Positions 32,375-40,557 of a stretch of 53,781 nt of DNA are shown here, piece after piece. Under the pieces are notes generated by a model that did not search any database, was not told where the DNA came from, and saw only the letters and a list, made by a program, of their open reading frames with translations. The stretch spans positions 1 to 53,781 of the forward strand of contig JAEZLD010000105.1 of NCBI GenBank assembly GCA_023415335.1, read 5' to 3'. Numbering within the stretch: position 1 is the first letter of the stretch; each line of letters begins with the position of its first letter. The DNA is from Bacillota bacterium (GTDB lineage: Bacteria > Bacillota > Clostridia > Clostridiales > Caloramatoraceae). The translations under genes were made by a program, and so were the position numbers.

Positions 32375-32818
32375 TCAGGTTTCATAATATTTTGGTGTTG
32401 GATTGTAGAAACAGTGTTGCGCTATTCTAAGCTGGTATACCCCTGATTTATTTACAGGGAAGTAGGTCTGGCAGTCAGGACTGTAGGGGTTGAAATACCA
32501 TAAGGATACCTCCAGACCAGGAATCTGATTTCCTGATAAGGCCCAGTCTGCGGTCTGATAGTCTACTGCCCTGGGAGTAATAGAATAGATATTCTGGGGA
32601 TTAGGCTGTCCGTATACAGTAGTAAGAGTACATGTAAACTGCCTATCTTGAAGAATAACGTTCCTTAATCTGCCTCTGTTAACTCTTGCATATTCACCGC
32701 AGCACACATGGACTCTGTTCATGACTACTGTGGCAACTCCTCTCTGGCCTTGCTGCCCTTCACCCTCAGCTTCACATCTTATAAGACGTGCAAAAAGCTC
32801 TCTGTCTGATAGGGGCAT
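32375..32818 (-). CDS. cwlJ: CwlJ-type spore cortex-lytic enzyme (cell wall hydrolase, SleB family)
   Basis: A 147-residue SleB/CwlJ-fold lytic hydrolase. The conserved block is LFARLIRCEAEGEGQQGQRG, with the catalytic glutamate in RCEAEGE, followed by ATVVMNRV, then QDRQFTCTL and NPYSPDCQTYFP. There is no signal peptide or binding domain, which is the CwlJ form (SleB has both). It acts on cortex peptidoglycan during germination and depends on GerQ, whose gene follows. Expression should be in the mother cell. No promoter was called. Confidence 0.88.
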   Translation of the reverse strand: MPLSDRELFARLIRCEAEGEGQQGQRGVATVVMNRVHVCCGEYARVNRGRLRNVILQDRQFTCTLTTVYGQPNPQNIYSITPRAVDYQTADWALSGNQIPGLEVSLWYFNPYSPDCQTYFPVNKSGVYQLRIAQHCFYNPTPKYYET

Positions 32819-32946
32819 GATTTCACCTCACTTGCCTCGATTAATATAATATATACATTTGGAAAGAAAAAGGTTACTTGTCTTAGTGATTATATGTGTA
32901 AAATTATGGCAATCCTTTATATGAATTAATATAGCTGGAGGATGCC

Positions 32947-33630
32947 ATGAAACGTATAAGAGAATTAGATATAATGCGTACAGCAGCAATGCTTTTGATG
33001 GTTGTGTATCATGTCATGTATGATTTAAGTAACTTTGCAGGAATTGCCATAAGCTACTATAAGCCACCCCTAAACCTTATAGGTAGGTTTTCTGCACTTG
33101 TTTTCATATTCCTTTCAGGTATAAGCAGTGGATTAGGCTCTAAGTCTTTAAAAAGAGGGGCTTTAGTATTTTCATGTGGTATGCTGATTACACTGGTAAC
33201 CTTTATTTTTATCAGGGACAGCTTCGTAGTTTTCGGAATACTCCACCTGTTAGGCATATGCATGATGCTGTCTGCATTCATGAAAAAGCTACCTATGTGG
33301 ATGCTGGTGTTTATAACTGCCATATCAGCTGCAGCCGGAGTGTATTTTAACAGATTGATAGTGGAAACCTGTGTACTGTTGCCAATTGGAATTATTAATG
33401 AGGGTTTTACCTCCATTGATTATTACCCATTGTTCCCTTATATATCTGTATTCATGGCAGGCATGATATATTATAGAATTTTTTATAATAAGAAAAAAAG
33501 CATATTCAACCTGGAGCCCAAAAATGATATAATAGAGAGGCTGAGCAGAAGATCCCTTCTTATCTATCTTATACATCAGCCTGTTATACTGGGAATATTA
33601 TATATTGTTATTTTTATAAGGAAACTATAG
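32947..33630 (+). CDS. DUF1624/HGSNAT-like acyltransferase-type membrane protein
   Basis: A 227-residue protein with about seven membrane segments, opening RIRELDIMRTAAMLLMVVYH with the conserved arginine-aspartate and the histidine in VVYHVMYD, and FIFLSGISSG. This is the pattern of the DUF1624/heparan-alpha-glucosaminide N-acetyltransferase-like membrane family (an acyl-transfer fold). Bacterial members may acylate surface glycans, but no activity is known for this one. The C-terminus ends LIHQPVILGILYIVI, a common feature. Divergent from cwlJ. Confidence 0.72.
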   Translation: MKRIRELDIMRTAAMLLMVVYHVMYDLSNFAGIAISYYKPPLNLIGRFSALVFIFLSGISSGLGSKSLKRGALVFSCGMLITLVTFIFIRDSFVVFGILHLLGICMMLSAFMKKLPMWMLVFITAISAAAGVYFNRLIVETCVLLPIGIINEGFTSIDYYPLFPYISVFMAGMIYYRIFYNKKKSIFNLEPKNDIIERLSRRSLLIYLIHQPVILGILYIVIFIRKL

Positions 33631-33711
33631 ACACCAGGTTAGGCAGGTATAAAAAGGGCGGGATTATTGCAGAGTTCATAGAAAAAATTATTTACTGACT
33701 GGAATGTTAAC

Positions 33712-33732
33712 AGGGGCCTTTATCAGGTCCCT
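33712..33732 (+). promoter_or_regulatory. GC-rich hairpin upstream of the cysteine-rich gene
   Basis: AGGGGCCT and AGGTCCCT pair over 8 bases (one G-U) with a TTATC loop. There is no T run after it, so it may be a weak terminator or part of a leader. It lies 60 bases ahead of the 58-residue gene. Confidence 0.35.
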
Positions 33733-33792
33733 AGATTTATGCTCAAACACAAACGCAGTAAGCTTTAAAATACCAAGATTGGAGGCGATAAT

Positions 33793-33969
33793 TTGGATAA
33801 GCTAGTAAACAGCAATTGCAGGAAATGTCCCGATTATATAAATGGCAGATGTAATGGAGGGGATCCAGACTGCCTGTGCAGATTCTGTCCTAGAAACATG
33901 TCTATATGTATTAAGGTAAGATGGTGCAGAGAAACTGAATCTCAGATAGTATTCGAGAATCAGGATTAA
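33793..33969 (+). CDS. Cysteine-rich 58-residue protein upstream of an ABC exporter
   Basis: A 58-residue protein from a TTG start. GGAGG lies 7 bases ahead (33781-33785). It starts MDKLVNSNCRKCPDYINGRC and contains eight cysteines, C9, C12, C20, C27, C29, C32, C39 and C45, with C-x2-C, C-x-C-x2-C spacing and a short acidic tail. There is no signal peptide or membrane segment. I do not recognise a characterised family. Possible roles are a metal-binding protein, a regulator, or a precursor of a modified peptide. Its stop is 11 bases before the exporter start, so the pair is one transcript. A real coding function is supported by the ribosome site and the cysteine pattern. Confidence 0.7.
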   Translation: MDKLVNSNCRKCPDYINGRCNGGDPDCLCRFCPRNMSICIKVRWCRETESQIVFENQD

Positions 33970-33980
33970 GGAGGACACAA

Positions 33981-35726
33981 ATGAAAAACTTTAAAAGGTT
34001 TATGGGTTATTACAAACCATACAAGCTCCTGTTTGCGGCAGATATGCTATGTGCACTTATTGTATCAGCAGTTGACCTTACCTTCCCCATGATAGTAAGG
34101 TTTCTTCAAAACAATGTATACGTGCTTGAGGATGGGAAAGCTATAATTCGATATGTTGGTTATGCAGGGTTGATACTTGTGGGCATGTACATAATAAAAT
34201 ATTTATGTCAGCGCTTTATTACCTCCTGGGGACATATTATGGGTGCCAGGATGGAAACAGATATGAGAAGGAATTTGTTTAATCACCTTCAAAAGCTATC
34301 CTTTTCATATTATGACAACACCAATACTGGAAAGCTCATGTCAAGGATAGTGGCAGATTTGTTTGATATATCAGAGCTTGCTCACCATGGACCTGAGGAT
34401 GTGGTTATATCAATCATAAAGATAATCGGTGCCTTTACCATACTGATAACTATCAATTCCAAGCTTACCCTGGTACTGCTTGTTATTACCGCTATAATGA
34501 TTTACTTTACATACTACTGTAATAAGAGAATGAAACATACGTTTAAACGCAACAAAGAAGAGATTGCCAACGTAAATGCTATAATACAGGACAGCCTCTC
34601 TGGAATCAGAGTAGTAAAATCCTTTGCCAATGAAAGTGTTGAAAAACGGAAGTTTGAAAATGGGAACATGAGGTTTCTTAAAAGCAAGGAGGATAACTAC
34701 ACCATTATGGGCAGGATGTTCAGCGGAAGTGGTTTCTTCCAAGGGATGCTGTACCTTACGGCGGTATTAGGCGGAGGGGTTCTCATTGCCAATAAGGAGT
34801 TTAATGTACAAGATTTGGTAGTGTATATCCTTTATATCAATACATATCTTAATCCAATTGACAAGCTGGTTAACTTTACTGAACAACTGCAGAAGGGTGC
34901 TACTGGCTTTGAAAGATACCTGGAGATAATGGATACAGACCCAGAGATTGTAGACAGTAAGGATGCAGTAGAAATCAGCAATACAAAGGGAGACATAGAA
35001 TTCAGAAATGTGTCCTTTGGATATAGCAGTAAAGAAAACGACAAGGTGCTTGAAGACATAAACATAAGCATACCTGCAGGAAAAACCTTCGCTTTGGTTG
35101 GTCCTTCAGGAGGCGGTAAGACTACACTTTGCAGCCTTATACCAAGGTTTTATGAAATAACCCAAGGGGATATAACCATAGATGGCATGAGTATTAGGAA
35201 TATAAAGCTGGAATCCTTAAGAAACACCATAGGCATCGTACAGCAGGATGTATACCTTTTTACAGGAACAATCAAGGATAACATTGCTTATGGAAGAATA
35301 GGTGCCTCAATGGAGGAAATAGTTGAGGCGGCCAAGAATGCAAATATACATGAGTTTATTATGGGCCTTGATGATGGCTATGATACCTTTGTGGGAGAAA
35401 GGGGTGTAAGGCTTTCGGGAGGACAGAAGCAGAGAATATCTATTGCAAGGGTATTCCTGAAGAACCCTTCAATACTTATATTGGATGAGGCTACCTCTGC
35501 ATTGGACAACGAAAGTGAAAGGTACATCCAAAGGTCTTTGGATAAGCTGGCACATAACAGGACAACCGTGGTTATTGCCCACAGACTCAGCACCATAAGG
35601 AATGCTGACGAGATAATAGTTCTTACAGATGAAGGAATCAAGGAAAAAGGAAACCATGAGGAGCTTCTGAAGAAAAATGGAGTTTATTCAGAGCTTTATA
35701 ACATGCAGTTTGAAGGAATGTCTTGA
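33981..35726 (+). CDS. ABC exporter, fused permease and ATPase (MsbA/BmrA type)
   Basis: A 581-residue half-transporter. Six membrane segments in residues 1-320 are followed by a nucleotide-binding domain: Walker A GPSGGGKTT (about 375), Q-loop IVQQDVYLF, signature LSGGQKQRISIARV, Walker B ILILDEATSALD, H-loop VIAHRLST. All are intact, so it should be active as a homodimer. There is no N-terminal C39 peptidase domain. The first hydrophobic loop TFPMIVRFLQNNVY is typical of clostridial BmrA-like exporters. GGAGG precedes the ATG. Only the cysteine-rich gene is adjacent, so its cargo cannot be told. Confidence 0.92.
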   Translation: MKNFKRFMGYYKPYKLLFAADMLCALIVSAVDLTFPMIVRFLQNNVYVLEDGKAIIRYVGYAGLILVGMYIIKYLCQRFITSWGHIMGARMETDMRRNLFNHLQKLSFSYYDNTNTGKLMSRIVADLFDISELAHHGPEDVVISIIKIIGAFTILITINSKLTLVLLVITAIMIYFTYYCNKRMKHTFKRNKEEIANVNAIIQDSLSGIRVVKSFANESVEKRKFENGNMRFLKSKEDNYTIMGRMFSGSGFFQGMLYLTAVLGGGVLIANKEFNVQDLVVYILYINTYLNPIDKLVNFTEQLQKGATGFERYLEIMDTDPEIVDSKDAVEISNTKGDIEFRNVSFGYSSKENDKVLEDINISIPAGKTFALVGPSGGGKTTLCSLIPRFYEITQGDITIDGMSIRNIKLESLRNTIGIVQQDVYLFTGTIKDNIAYGRIGASMEEIVEAAKNANIHEFIMGLDDGYDTFVGERGVRLSGGQKQRISIARVFLKNPSILILDEATSALDNESERYIQRSLDKLAHNRTTVVIAHRLSTIRNADEIIVLTDEGIKEKGNHEELLKKNGVYSELYNMQFEGMS

Positions 35727-35760
35727 TAATGTAAGAAGTAATATTAAATTGAATAGTTCA

Positions 35761-35804
35761 TATAGTAAATCCTCCCTGATAAGCCGGGGAGGATTTACTA
35801 TATA
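35761..35804. terminator. Terminator between the ABC exporter and GDPD genes
   Basis: TATAGTAAATCCTCCC and GGGAGGATTTACTATA pair perfectly over 16 bases around a 10-base loop. It has no long T run, but serves two converging genes. Confidence 0.7.
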
Positions 35805-35829
35805 TAGAATATAAAATGTTTCAAATGTT

Positions 35830-36549
35830 TTATTCCAGTATGTTGCTTGTTATGAAGTCTACGTCCCAGGAGGCTAAGCGTTCACCATCTTCGGGCTTGT
35901 TTACTGTCCAGCAGTTTACCTCTACACCCTTAGCATGACAGCTTTTAATTCGCTCTGCTGTAAGCTGGTGGTAGTCAATATCAAGTCCCATACCAAGCTG
36001 CCCAAGTTTATCTGGAAGGCTGTTATCCCATTTATCTGACAGATACTGCATCTTAAGCATGGGATATTTGTTCTTTAGCGTGGTCAGGTTGCTTAGTGCA
36101 AAGGAAATGAATATAGTATGTTCCAGGTAATTATAGCTTTTTACTATGGAAACAGCTTTGTCCAGGTTTTCAGGAGAGAAAATCCCTTTTAGTTCAAGCA
36201 CAGCAGCTTTATTATATTTGCCGCATATGGAAAGGTACTCTGCAAGCGTCGGAATATGTAAATCCATACGGACTCTGCTTCCATCTATATCAGGAAGCAC
36301 CAGCCTGTTCAGCTGGTCCATAGGCTCCTGTTCAATATCGTAGCTTTCTCCAAGAAGTCTTTTAGTATCCCTGTCATGCATAACAACAAAATAACCATCA
36401 GGATTTGGATGTATATCGGTTTCAATTCCTGCATAGCTTCTGTTACCTGCAGCCACAAAGGCTGCACAGGTGTTTTCTGTCTCCAGACCACTGACACCCC
36501 TATGGGCAATCATCTGTGTGCTCCATTTTTTTATTTTTATAGTGTTCAT
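35830..36549 (-). CDS. Glycerophosphodiester phosphodiesterase
   Basis: A 239-residue GDPD TIM barrel that would hydrolyse glycerophosphodiesters to glycerol-3-phosphate and an alcohol. Motifs: AHRGVSGLETENTCAAF (the H-R-G and E-N-T ligands; the usual PENT is TENT), GIETDIHPNPDGYFVVMHD (E-x-D-x and catalytic histidine) and NCWTVN near the C-terminus. No signal peptide, so cytoplasmic, like UgpQ. It lies 59 bases downstream of the class V aminotransferase gene on the same strand and is probably cotranscribed. AGGAAG is 8 bases ahead of the ATG. Confidence 0.9.
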   Translation of the reverse strand: MNTIKIKKWSTQMIAHRGVSGLETENTCAAFVAAGNRSYAGIETDIHPNPDGYFVVMHDRDTKRLLGESYDIEQEPMDQLNRLVLPDIDGSRVRMDLHIPTLAEYLSICGKYNKAAVLELKGIFSPENLDKAVSIVKSYNYLEHTIFISFALSNLTTLKNKYPMLKMQYLSDKWDNSLPDKLGQLGMGLDIDYHQLTAERIKSCHAKGVEVNCWTVNKPEDGERLASWDVDFITSNILE

Positions 36550-36608
36550 GTATTACACTTCCTTTTAATATTTCTATTTTAAAGAAGGTACTATTAGCAC
36601 GGAAATTA

Positions 36609-37757
36609 TTACCTTGTCAGCTCATTAATGACAGACAGGGTATATTCTATATCCTCAGGAGAATTGAAATACCCAGGACTGAACCTTACTGTTCCTTCAG
36701 GCATTGTTCCCAGGGTTTTATGGGCTGAAGGGGCACAGTGGAGGCCTACCCTTGTCATTATACCGTAATCCTTATCCAGTCTGAAGGCAATTTCCGAATT
36801 GTCATGCTGGGGAAAATTCAATGAAATAACAGAGGTTCTGTTATCTATTCCCTTTAGACCTATTAATTGTACGTTGTTCATAGAGAGAACTCCATCAAGG
36901 AACTGCTTCGTCAGCGCCATTTCCTTAGCATGTATGTTATGGATTCCTATTTCGTTTATAAACTTAAGGGAGGCATTTAAACCGAATATACCGGGAATGT
37001 TAAGGGTGCCTGATTCATATTTGTCGGGCATGAATACAGGCTGCTCTTCGGATTCAGAAAGGCTTCCTGTTCCCCCCTCTATAAGAGGCTCCATTTCTGG
37101 TACCAAATCAGGTGAAATAAGGAACCCTCCAATGCCCTGAGGTCCCATTAAACCCTTGTGTCCCGTAAAGGCAAGTATGCTAAGGTTAAGCCTTTGGAAG
37201 TCAATGTCAAGAACTCCTGCAGTTTGAGCGGAGTCCATTATGAAATAAAGTCCATGCCTCCTGCATATTTCTCCTACCTGCTCTACAGGCAGCAGGGTGC
37301 CGCATACATTAGAGCCATTAGTCATGATTACAGCCTTGGTTTCCGGGCGTATGAGAGCTTCAACACCTTCAGGATCTAATGTGCCATCTGAATTACACTG
37401 TACCCTGTCAAAAAGCACTCCTCTTTTAGACATATTTGTTAGAGGTCGCATGACTGCATTATGCTCCATGGAGGAGACTATTATATGGTCACCTGATTTA
37501 AAAAGCCCCTTTATAATCATATTAAGGCTGGTTGTAATGTTAGGGGTGAATACCACATTTAAAGGATTTTCAAATTTAAATAAGGAAGAAAGCATTTCTC
37601 TGGTGTTATAAACAACCTCTCCTGCGGCATAGGAGCATTCATAGGTGCCCCTGCCAACATTCCCGCCAATGTTATTTATATACTCGCTTACTGCGGAGGC
37701 AACAGTGGGTGGTTTTGGAAAGGTAGTTGCAGCATTATCTAGATATATTTTTCTCAT
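36609..37757 (-). CDS. Cysteine desulfurase-family class V aminotransferase
   Basis: A 382-residue PLP enzyme of the NifS/CsdA type, the 'cysteine desulfurase family protein' group common in Firmicutes. It starts IYLDNAATTFPKPPTVASAV, has the SMEHNAVMRPL histidine region, and the PLP lysine in LAFTGHKGLMGPQGIGG. The persulfide-loop region near residues 320-345 reads MTRVGLHCAPSAHKTLGT, with a cysteine in the usual place. No iron-sulfur scaffold gene is nearby. Substrate probably cysteine, but selenocysteine or another sulfur compound is possible. GGAGGG precedes the ATG. Confidence 0.87.
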   Translation of the reverse strand: MRKIYLDNAATTFPKPPTVASAVSEYINNIGGNVGRGTYECSYAAGEVVYNTREMLSSLFKFENPLNVVFTPNITTSLNMIIKGLFKSGDHIIVSSMEHNAVMRPLTNMSKRGVLFDRVQCNSDGTLDPEGVEALIRPETKAVIMTNGSNVCGTLLPVEQVGEICRRHGLYFIMDSAQTAGVLDIDFQRLNLSILAFTGHKGLMGPQGIGGFLISPDLVPEMEPLIEGGTGSLSESEEQPVFMPDKYESGTLNIPGIFGLNASLKFINEIGIHNIHAKEMALTKQFLDGVLSMNNVQLIGLKGIDNRTSVISLNFPQHDNSEIAFRLDKDYGIMTRVGLHCAPSAHKTLGTMPEGTVRFSPGYFNSPEDIEYTLSVINELTR

Positions 37758-37894
37758 TTTTTATCCCTCCAAGTTTATATTATATCAAAAATACTATTAT
37801 ATATATAGAAAAAGGAAAATGTAATAGAAGCATTTATATTATAATATAATTCTATGGCTTTTTATTTAACTATTACGTTTTAAATGTAAAAAAC

Positions 37895-37923
37895 TTGAAA
37901 ATATAAAAATATGTGGGTATAAT
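37895..37923 (+). promoter_or_regulatory. Sigma-A-type promoter of the aldo/keto reductase at 38002
   Basis: TTGAAA (37895-37900), 17 bases, TATAAT (37918-37923). Transcription would start near 37930, at the edge of the palindrome that follows. Confidence 0.75.
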
Positions 37924-37933
37924 GATAAAGATA

Positions 37934-37947
37934 AACAAATATTTGTT
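37934..37947. promoter_or_regulatory. Perfect palindrome at the transcription start, probable operator
   Basis: AACAAATATTTGTT is an exact 14-base palindrome starting about 10 bases after the -10. A dimeric repressor bound here would block transcription of the aldo/keto reductase gene. No regulator gene is adjacent. Confidence 0.55.
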
Positions 37948-38001
37948 CATAATAAAATAAATGGCAGGTAAATCCGGCTTATTTTAGGGGGGACGTTTTA
38001 G

Positions 38002-38976
38002 ATGGAGCTTTACATTAAACAATTGGATAAAAAGATACAGCCGCTTGGCATGGGCGGCTGGGCCATTGGTGGTGTGTGGGGGCCAAAGGATCTTGCCCTT
38101 GGGTGGTCATCTGTTGATGACAGTGAATCTATAAAAGCGCTAAGGTATGCCTACGACGAGGGAATACGACTGTTTGATACTGCGGCTACATATGGCTATG
38201 GCCATAGTGAAAAGGTTTTAGGAGAGGCTTTGCAAGATGTAAGGGATAAGGTTTTGATTGCGACTAAATTCGGATGCCCATGCGACGATGTGAAAAAGGA
38301 AGGTCTAGGGAACAATGTAGAACGAAAATCCATCATTGCTGAATGTCATGATTCACTTAGAAGGCTTCAGACTGATTATATTGACATTTATCAGCTTCAT
38401 GTACAGCCGCTAGAGCAGGAAAAGGCTGAGGATGTAATTGAGACACTTGAATACTTGAAAAAAAGAGGTGATATCCGTAGCTATGGGTGGAGTACGGACA
38501 CTCCAAAGGAAGCAGAGATATTTTTAAAGCATCCATCTTGTAGTGTAATACAATTTGATCTGAATATATTTGCAAATAATGAAAAAATGATTGAACTTCT
38601 AGAGCAATATAATACTATAGGATTAAACAGGCAACCCTTAGCAATGGGGCTGTTATCAGGCAAATATAATATAAACAGCAGATTTCCAAAGGATGATATA
38701 AGATCAGAAGAAATAGACTGGATGGTTTACTTTAAGAAGGGTGTGCCCAATAGTCAGCTGCTTCACAAGCTGGAAGCAATACGTGAAATAATTACATCTG
38801 GAGGACGTACTATGGCACAGGGAGCGCTGGCATGGATTTGGGGGAGAAGTAATCATATGGTGCCTATACCTGGGTTTAAGAGTATTAAACAGGCTGAAGA
38901 AAACATCCGCGCACTTGAATTTGGCCCGTTATCTAAAAAGCAGGTTGATGAGATAAATGAAATTGTAAAACTGTAA
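38002..38976 (+). CDS. Aldo/keto reductase
   Basis: A 324-residue NADPH-dependent oxidoreductase. The tetrad is visible: Asp and Tyr in LFDTAATYGYGHSE, Lys in IATKFG and His in YQLHVQ. It also has NRQPLAMGLLSGKY and the cofactor-binding tail MVPIPGFKSIKQAEEN. The group (YhdN/Tas-like) usually reduces aldehydes or ketones from sugar and lipid breakdown; the substrate is unknown. It has its own strong promoter and a palindromic operator-like site, so it is probably induced by a specific signal. AGGGGGG lies ahead of the ATG. Confidence 0.88.
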   Translation: MELYIKQLDKKIQPLGMGGWAIGGVWGPKDLALGWSSVDDSESIKALRYAYDEGIRLFDTAATYGYGHSEKVLGEALQDVRDKVLIATKFGCPCDDVKKEGLGNNVERKSIIAECHDSLRRLQTDYIDIYQLHVQPLEQEKAEDVIETLEYLKKRGDIRSYGWSTDTPKEAEIFLKHPSCSVIQFDLNIFANNEKMIELLEQYNTIGLNRQPLAMGLLSGKYNINSRFPKDDIRSEEIDWMVYFKKGVPNSQLLHKLEAIREIITSGGRTMAQGALAWIWGRSNHMVPIPGFKSIKQAEENIRALEFGPLSKKQVDEINEIVKL

Positions 38977-38983
38977 TGACAAG

Positions 38984-39012
38984 TTGACAACAGGAAATGG
39001 CTGTGATAATAT
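38984..39012 (+). promoter_or_regulatory. Sigma-A-type promoter of the pyr operon
   Basis: TTGACA (38984-38989) and a -10 region TGATAATAT (39004-39012), with 15 to 17 bases between depending on the register. A leader of about 180 bases separates it from pyrB. Confidence 0.7.
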
Positions 39013-39022
39013 GATAAAAAAC

Positions 39023-39061
39023 AACCTTTAAACTAGTCCAGAGAGGCTAAGAAGGATGGTT
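39023..39061 (+). promoter_or_regulatory. PyrR-binding RNA hairpin (pyr leader)
   Basis: The core AGTCCAGAGAGGCT (39035-39048) matches the conserved PyrR recognition loop ARUCCNGNGAGGYU. Flanking AACC (39023) and GGTT (39058), with CCTT and AAGG just inside, form the stem. PyrR with UMP or UTP would bind here, stop antiterminator formation and allow the terminator at 39094. pyrR itself is not in the window. Confidence 0.9.
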
Positions 39062-39093
39062 ATTAAGCGATAGTAGTTTACTTGTATATAACT

Positions 39094-39122
39094 ATGCCTT
39101 CCAAAGCGGAAGGCATTTTTTT
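39094..39122 (+). terminator. Attenuator terminator of the pyr operon
   Basis: ATGCCTTCC and GGAAGGCAT pair perfectly around an AAAGC loop, followed by seven T. It stands 75 bases before pyrB, the expected position of the pyr attenuator. Confidence 0.9.
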
Positions 39123-39196
39123 ATGCAGTTTATAACCTCCATTAACTGGCTTTCAGAAGTATAAGGGAATACTGATTATTGAAAGGGGTAGTAATC

Positions 39197-40129
39197 GTGT
39201 TAAAGGACAGACATCTATTAGACCCAATGGATTTTACTGTGGAGGAGATTGATGAGATTACAGACTATGCACAGAGGATAATAGAATCACCAGAAAAATA
39301 TGCACACATATGTGATGGAAGGCTTCTGGCAACGCTTTTCTATGAGCCAAGTACCAGAACCAGGTTCAGCTTTGAGGCTGCAATGCTGAGACTTGGAGGA
39401 AGTGTAATAGGGTTTTCAGAGCCTAACTCCTCATCTGTTGCCAAGGGCGAGAGTATAGGGGACACCATAAGAACTATTGCCTGCTATGCTGATATAGCAG
39501 TTATGAGGCACCCAAAGGAGGGTGCTCCAAGAGTTGCATCACAGTATTCCGAGATTCCGGTAATAAACGCTGGGGACGGAGGACATATGCACCCCACCCA
39601 GACACTTACAGATATACTTACCATCAAATCAATTAAAGGAAGTCTTTCAAACCTTACATTAGGCTTCTGTGGAGACCTGAAGTTTGGAAGAACCGTCCAT
39701 TCACTTATTAAGGCCATGTCCAGATATGAAAATAACAAATTCGTACTGATTTCACCAGAGGAGCTGAAGGTTCCAGACTATATAACTCATGAGGTTTTAA
39801 AAAAGAATAATATAGAGTTTCAGCAGGTTGAAAAGCTGGAGGATGTAATAGATACCCTGGATATATTATATATGACAAGGGTACAGAGAGAAAGATTCTT
39901 CAATGAGGAGGATTATATCAGGCTAAAGGACAGCTATATACTCACTGGAGAGAAGCTTAAAAAGGCAAAGTATGACATGATAGTACTTCATCCTCTACCA
40001 AGGGTTAACGAAATAGCATACGAAGTTGACAGTGACCCAAGGGCCTGTTATTTCAAGCAGGCAAAGTATGGCATGTACGTAAGAATGGCTCTTATAGCTA
40101 AGCTTTTGGGGGTGGATAAGGAATGTTAA
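39197..40129 (+). CDS. pyrB: Aspartate carbamoyltransferase catalytic subunit
   Basis: A 310-residue enzyme joining carbamoyl phosphate and aspartate, the first committed step of pyrimidine synthesis. Motifs: YEPSTRTRFSFEAAM (carbamoyl-phosphate binding), HPTQTLTDILT and HPLPRVNEI. Start GTG 39197 is chosen for the GGGG 8 bases upstream; the TTG at 39179 has no site. It overlaps pyrI by 7 bases. It is the first gene after the PyrR attenuator. The partner regulatory subunit is encoded next, so the complex should be the allosteric dodecamer type. Confidence 0.96.
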   Translation: MLKDRHLLDPMDFTVEEIDEITDYAQRIIESPEKYAHICDGRLLATLFYEPSTRTRFSFEAAMLRLGGSVIGFSEPNSSSVAKGESIGDTIRTIACYADIAVMRHPKEGAPRVASQYSEIPVINAGDGGHMHPTQTLTDILTIKSIKGSLSNLTLGFCGDLKFGRTVHSLIKAMSRYENNKFVLISPEELKVPDYITHEVLKKNNIEFQQVEKLEDVIDTLDILYMTRVQRERFFNEEDYIRLKDSYILTGEKLKKAKYDMIVLHPLPRVNEIAYEVDSDPRACYFKQAKYGMYVRMALIAKLLGVDKEC

Positions 40130-40557
40130 CAATAAATAGTATTAAAAACGGAGTAGTAATAGACCATATCAAAGCAGGCGTTGGAATAAAGCTATTTAAT
40201 TACCTGGGACTGGATAAGGCGGATTTTACAGTTGCACTTATAATGAATGCCACAAGCTCCAAGCTTGGGAAAAAGGATATAATCAAAATAGAAAATGCCA
40301 TAGACATAGATTATCAGGTTTTAGGTCTCATAGACCCAAACATTACAATAGATGTAATTGAAAATGAAATTATAAAGGAAAAAATACATCTCCATCTTCC
40401 TGAAAAGGTTGTGGATATACTTGAATGCAAGAATCCAAGATGTGTCACCACTGTTGAGAAAAGCATCCACCAGGAATTTTACCTTGTAGACAAGGAAAAT
40501 GGGGAATACAGGTGCAGATACTGTGACGAGATACACAGACTGCCAGGGTTGAAGTAA
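40123..40557 (+). CDS. pyrI: Aspartate carbamoyltransferase regulatory subunit
   Basis: A 144-residue PyrI. The N-terminal allosteric domain (IKNGVVIDHIKAG) binds nucleotides; the C-terminal zinc domain has C-KNP-R-C and CRYC (CKNPRC with CRYCDEIH), four cysteines that hold the metal and contact PyrB. It ends immediately before pyrC, with one base shared (ATG overlaps the TAA). Its presence gives feedback inhibition by CTP in addition to PyrR attenuation. Confidence 0.95.
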   Translation: MLTINSIKNGVVIDHIKAGVGIKLFNYLGLDKADFTVALIMNATSSKLGKKDIIKIENAIDIDYQVLGLIDPNITIDVIENEIIKEKIHLHLPEKVVDILECKNPRCVTTVEKSIHQEFYLVDKENGEYRCRYCDEIHRLPGLK

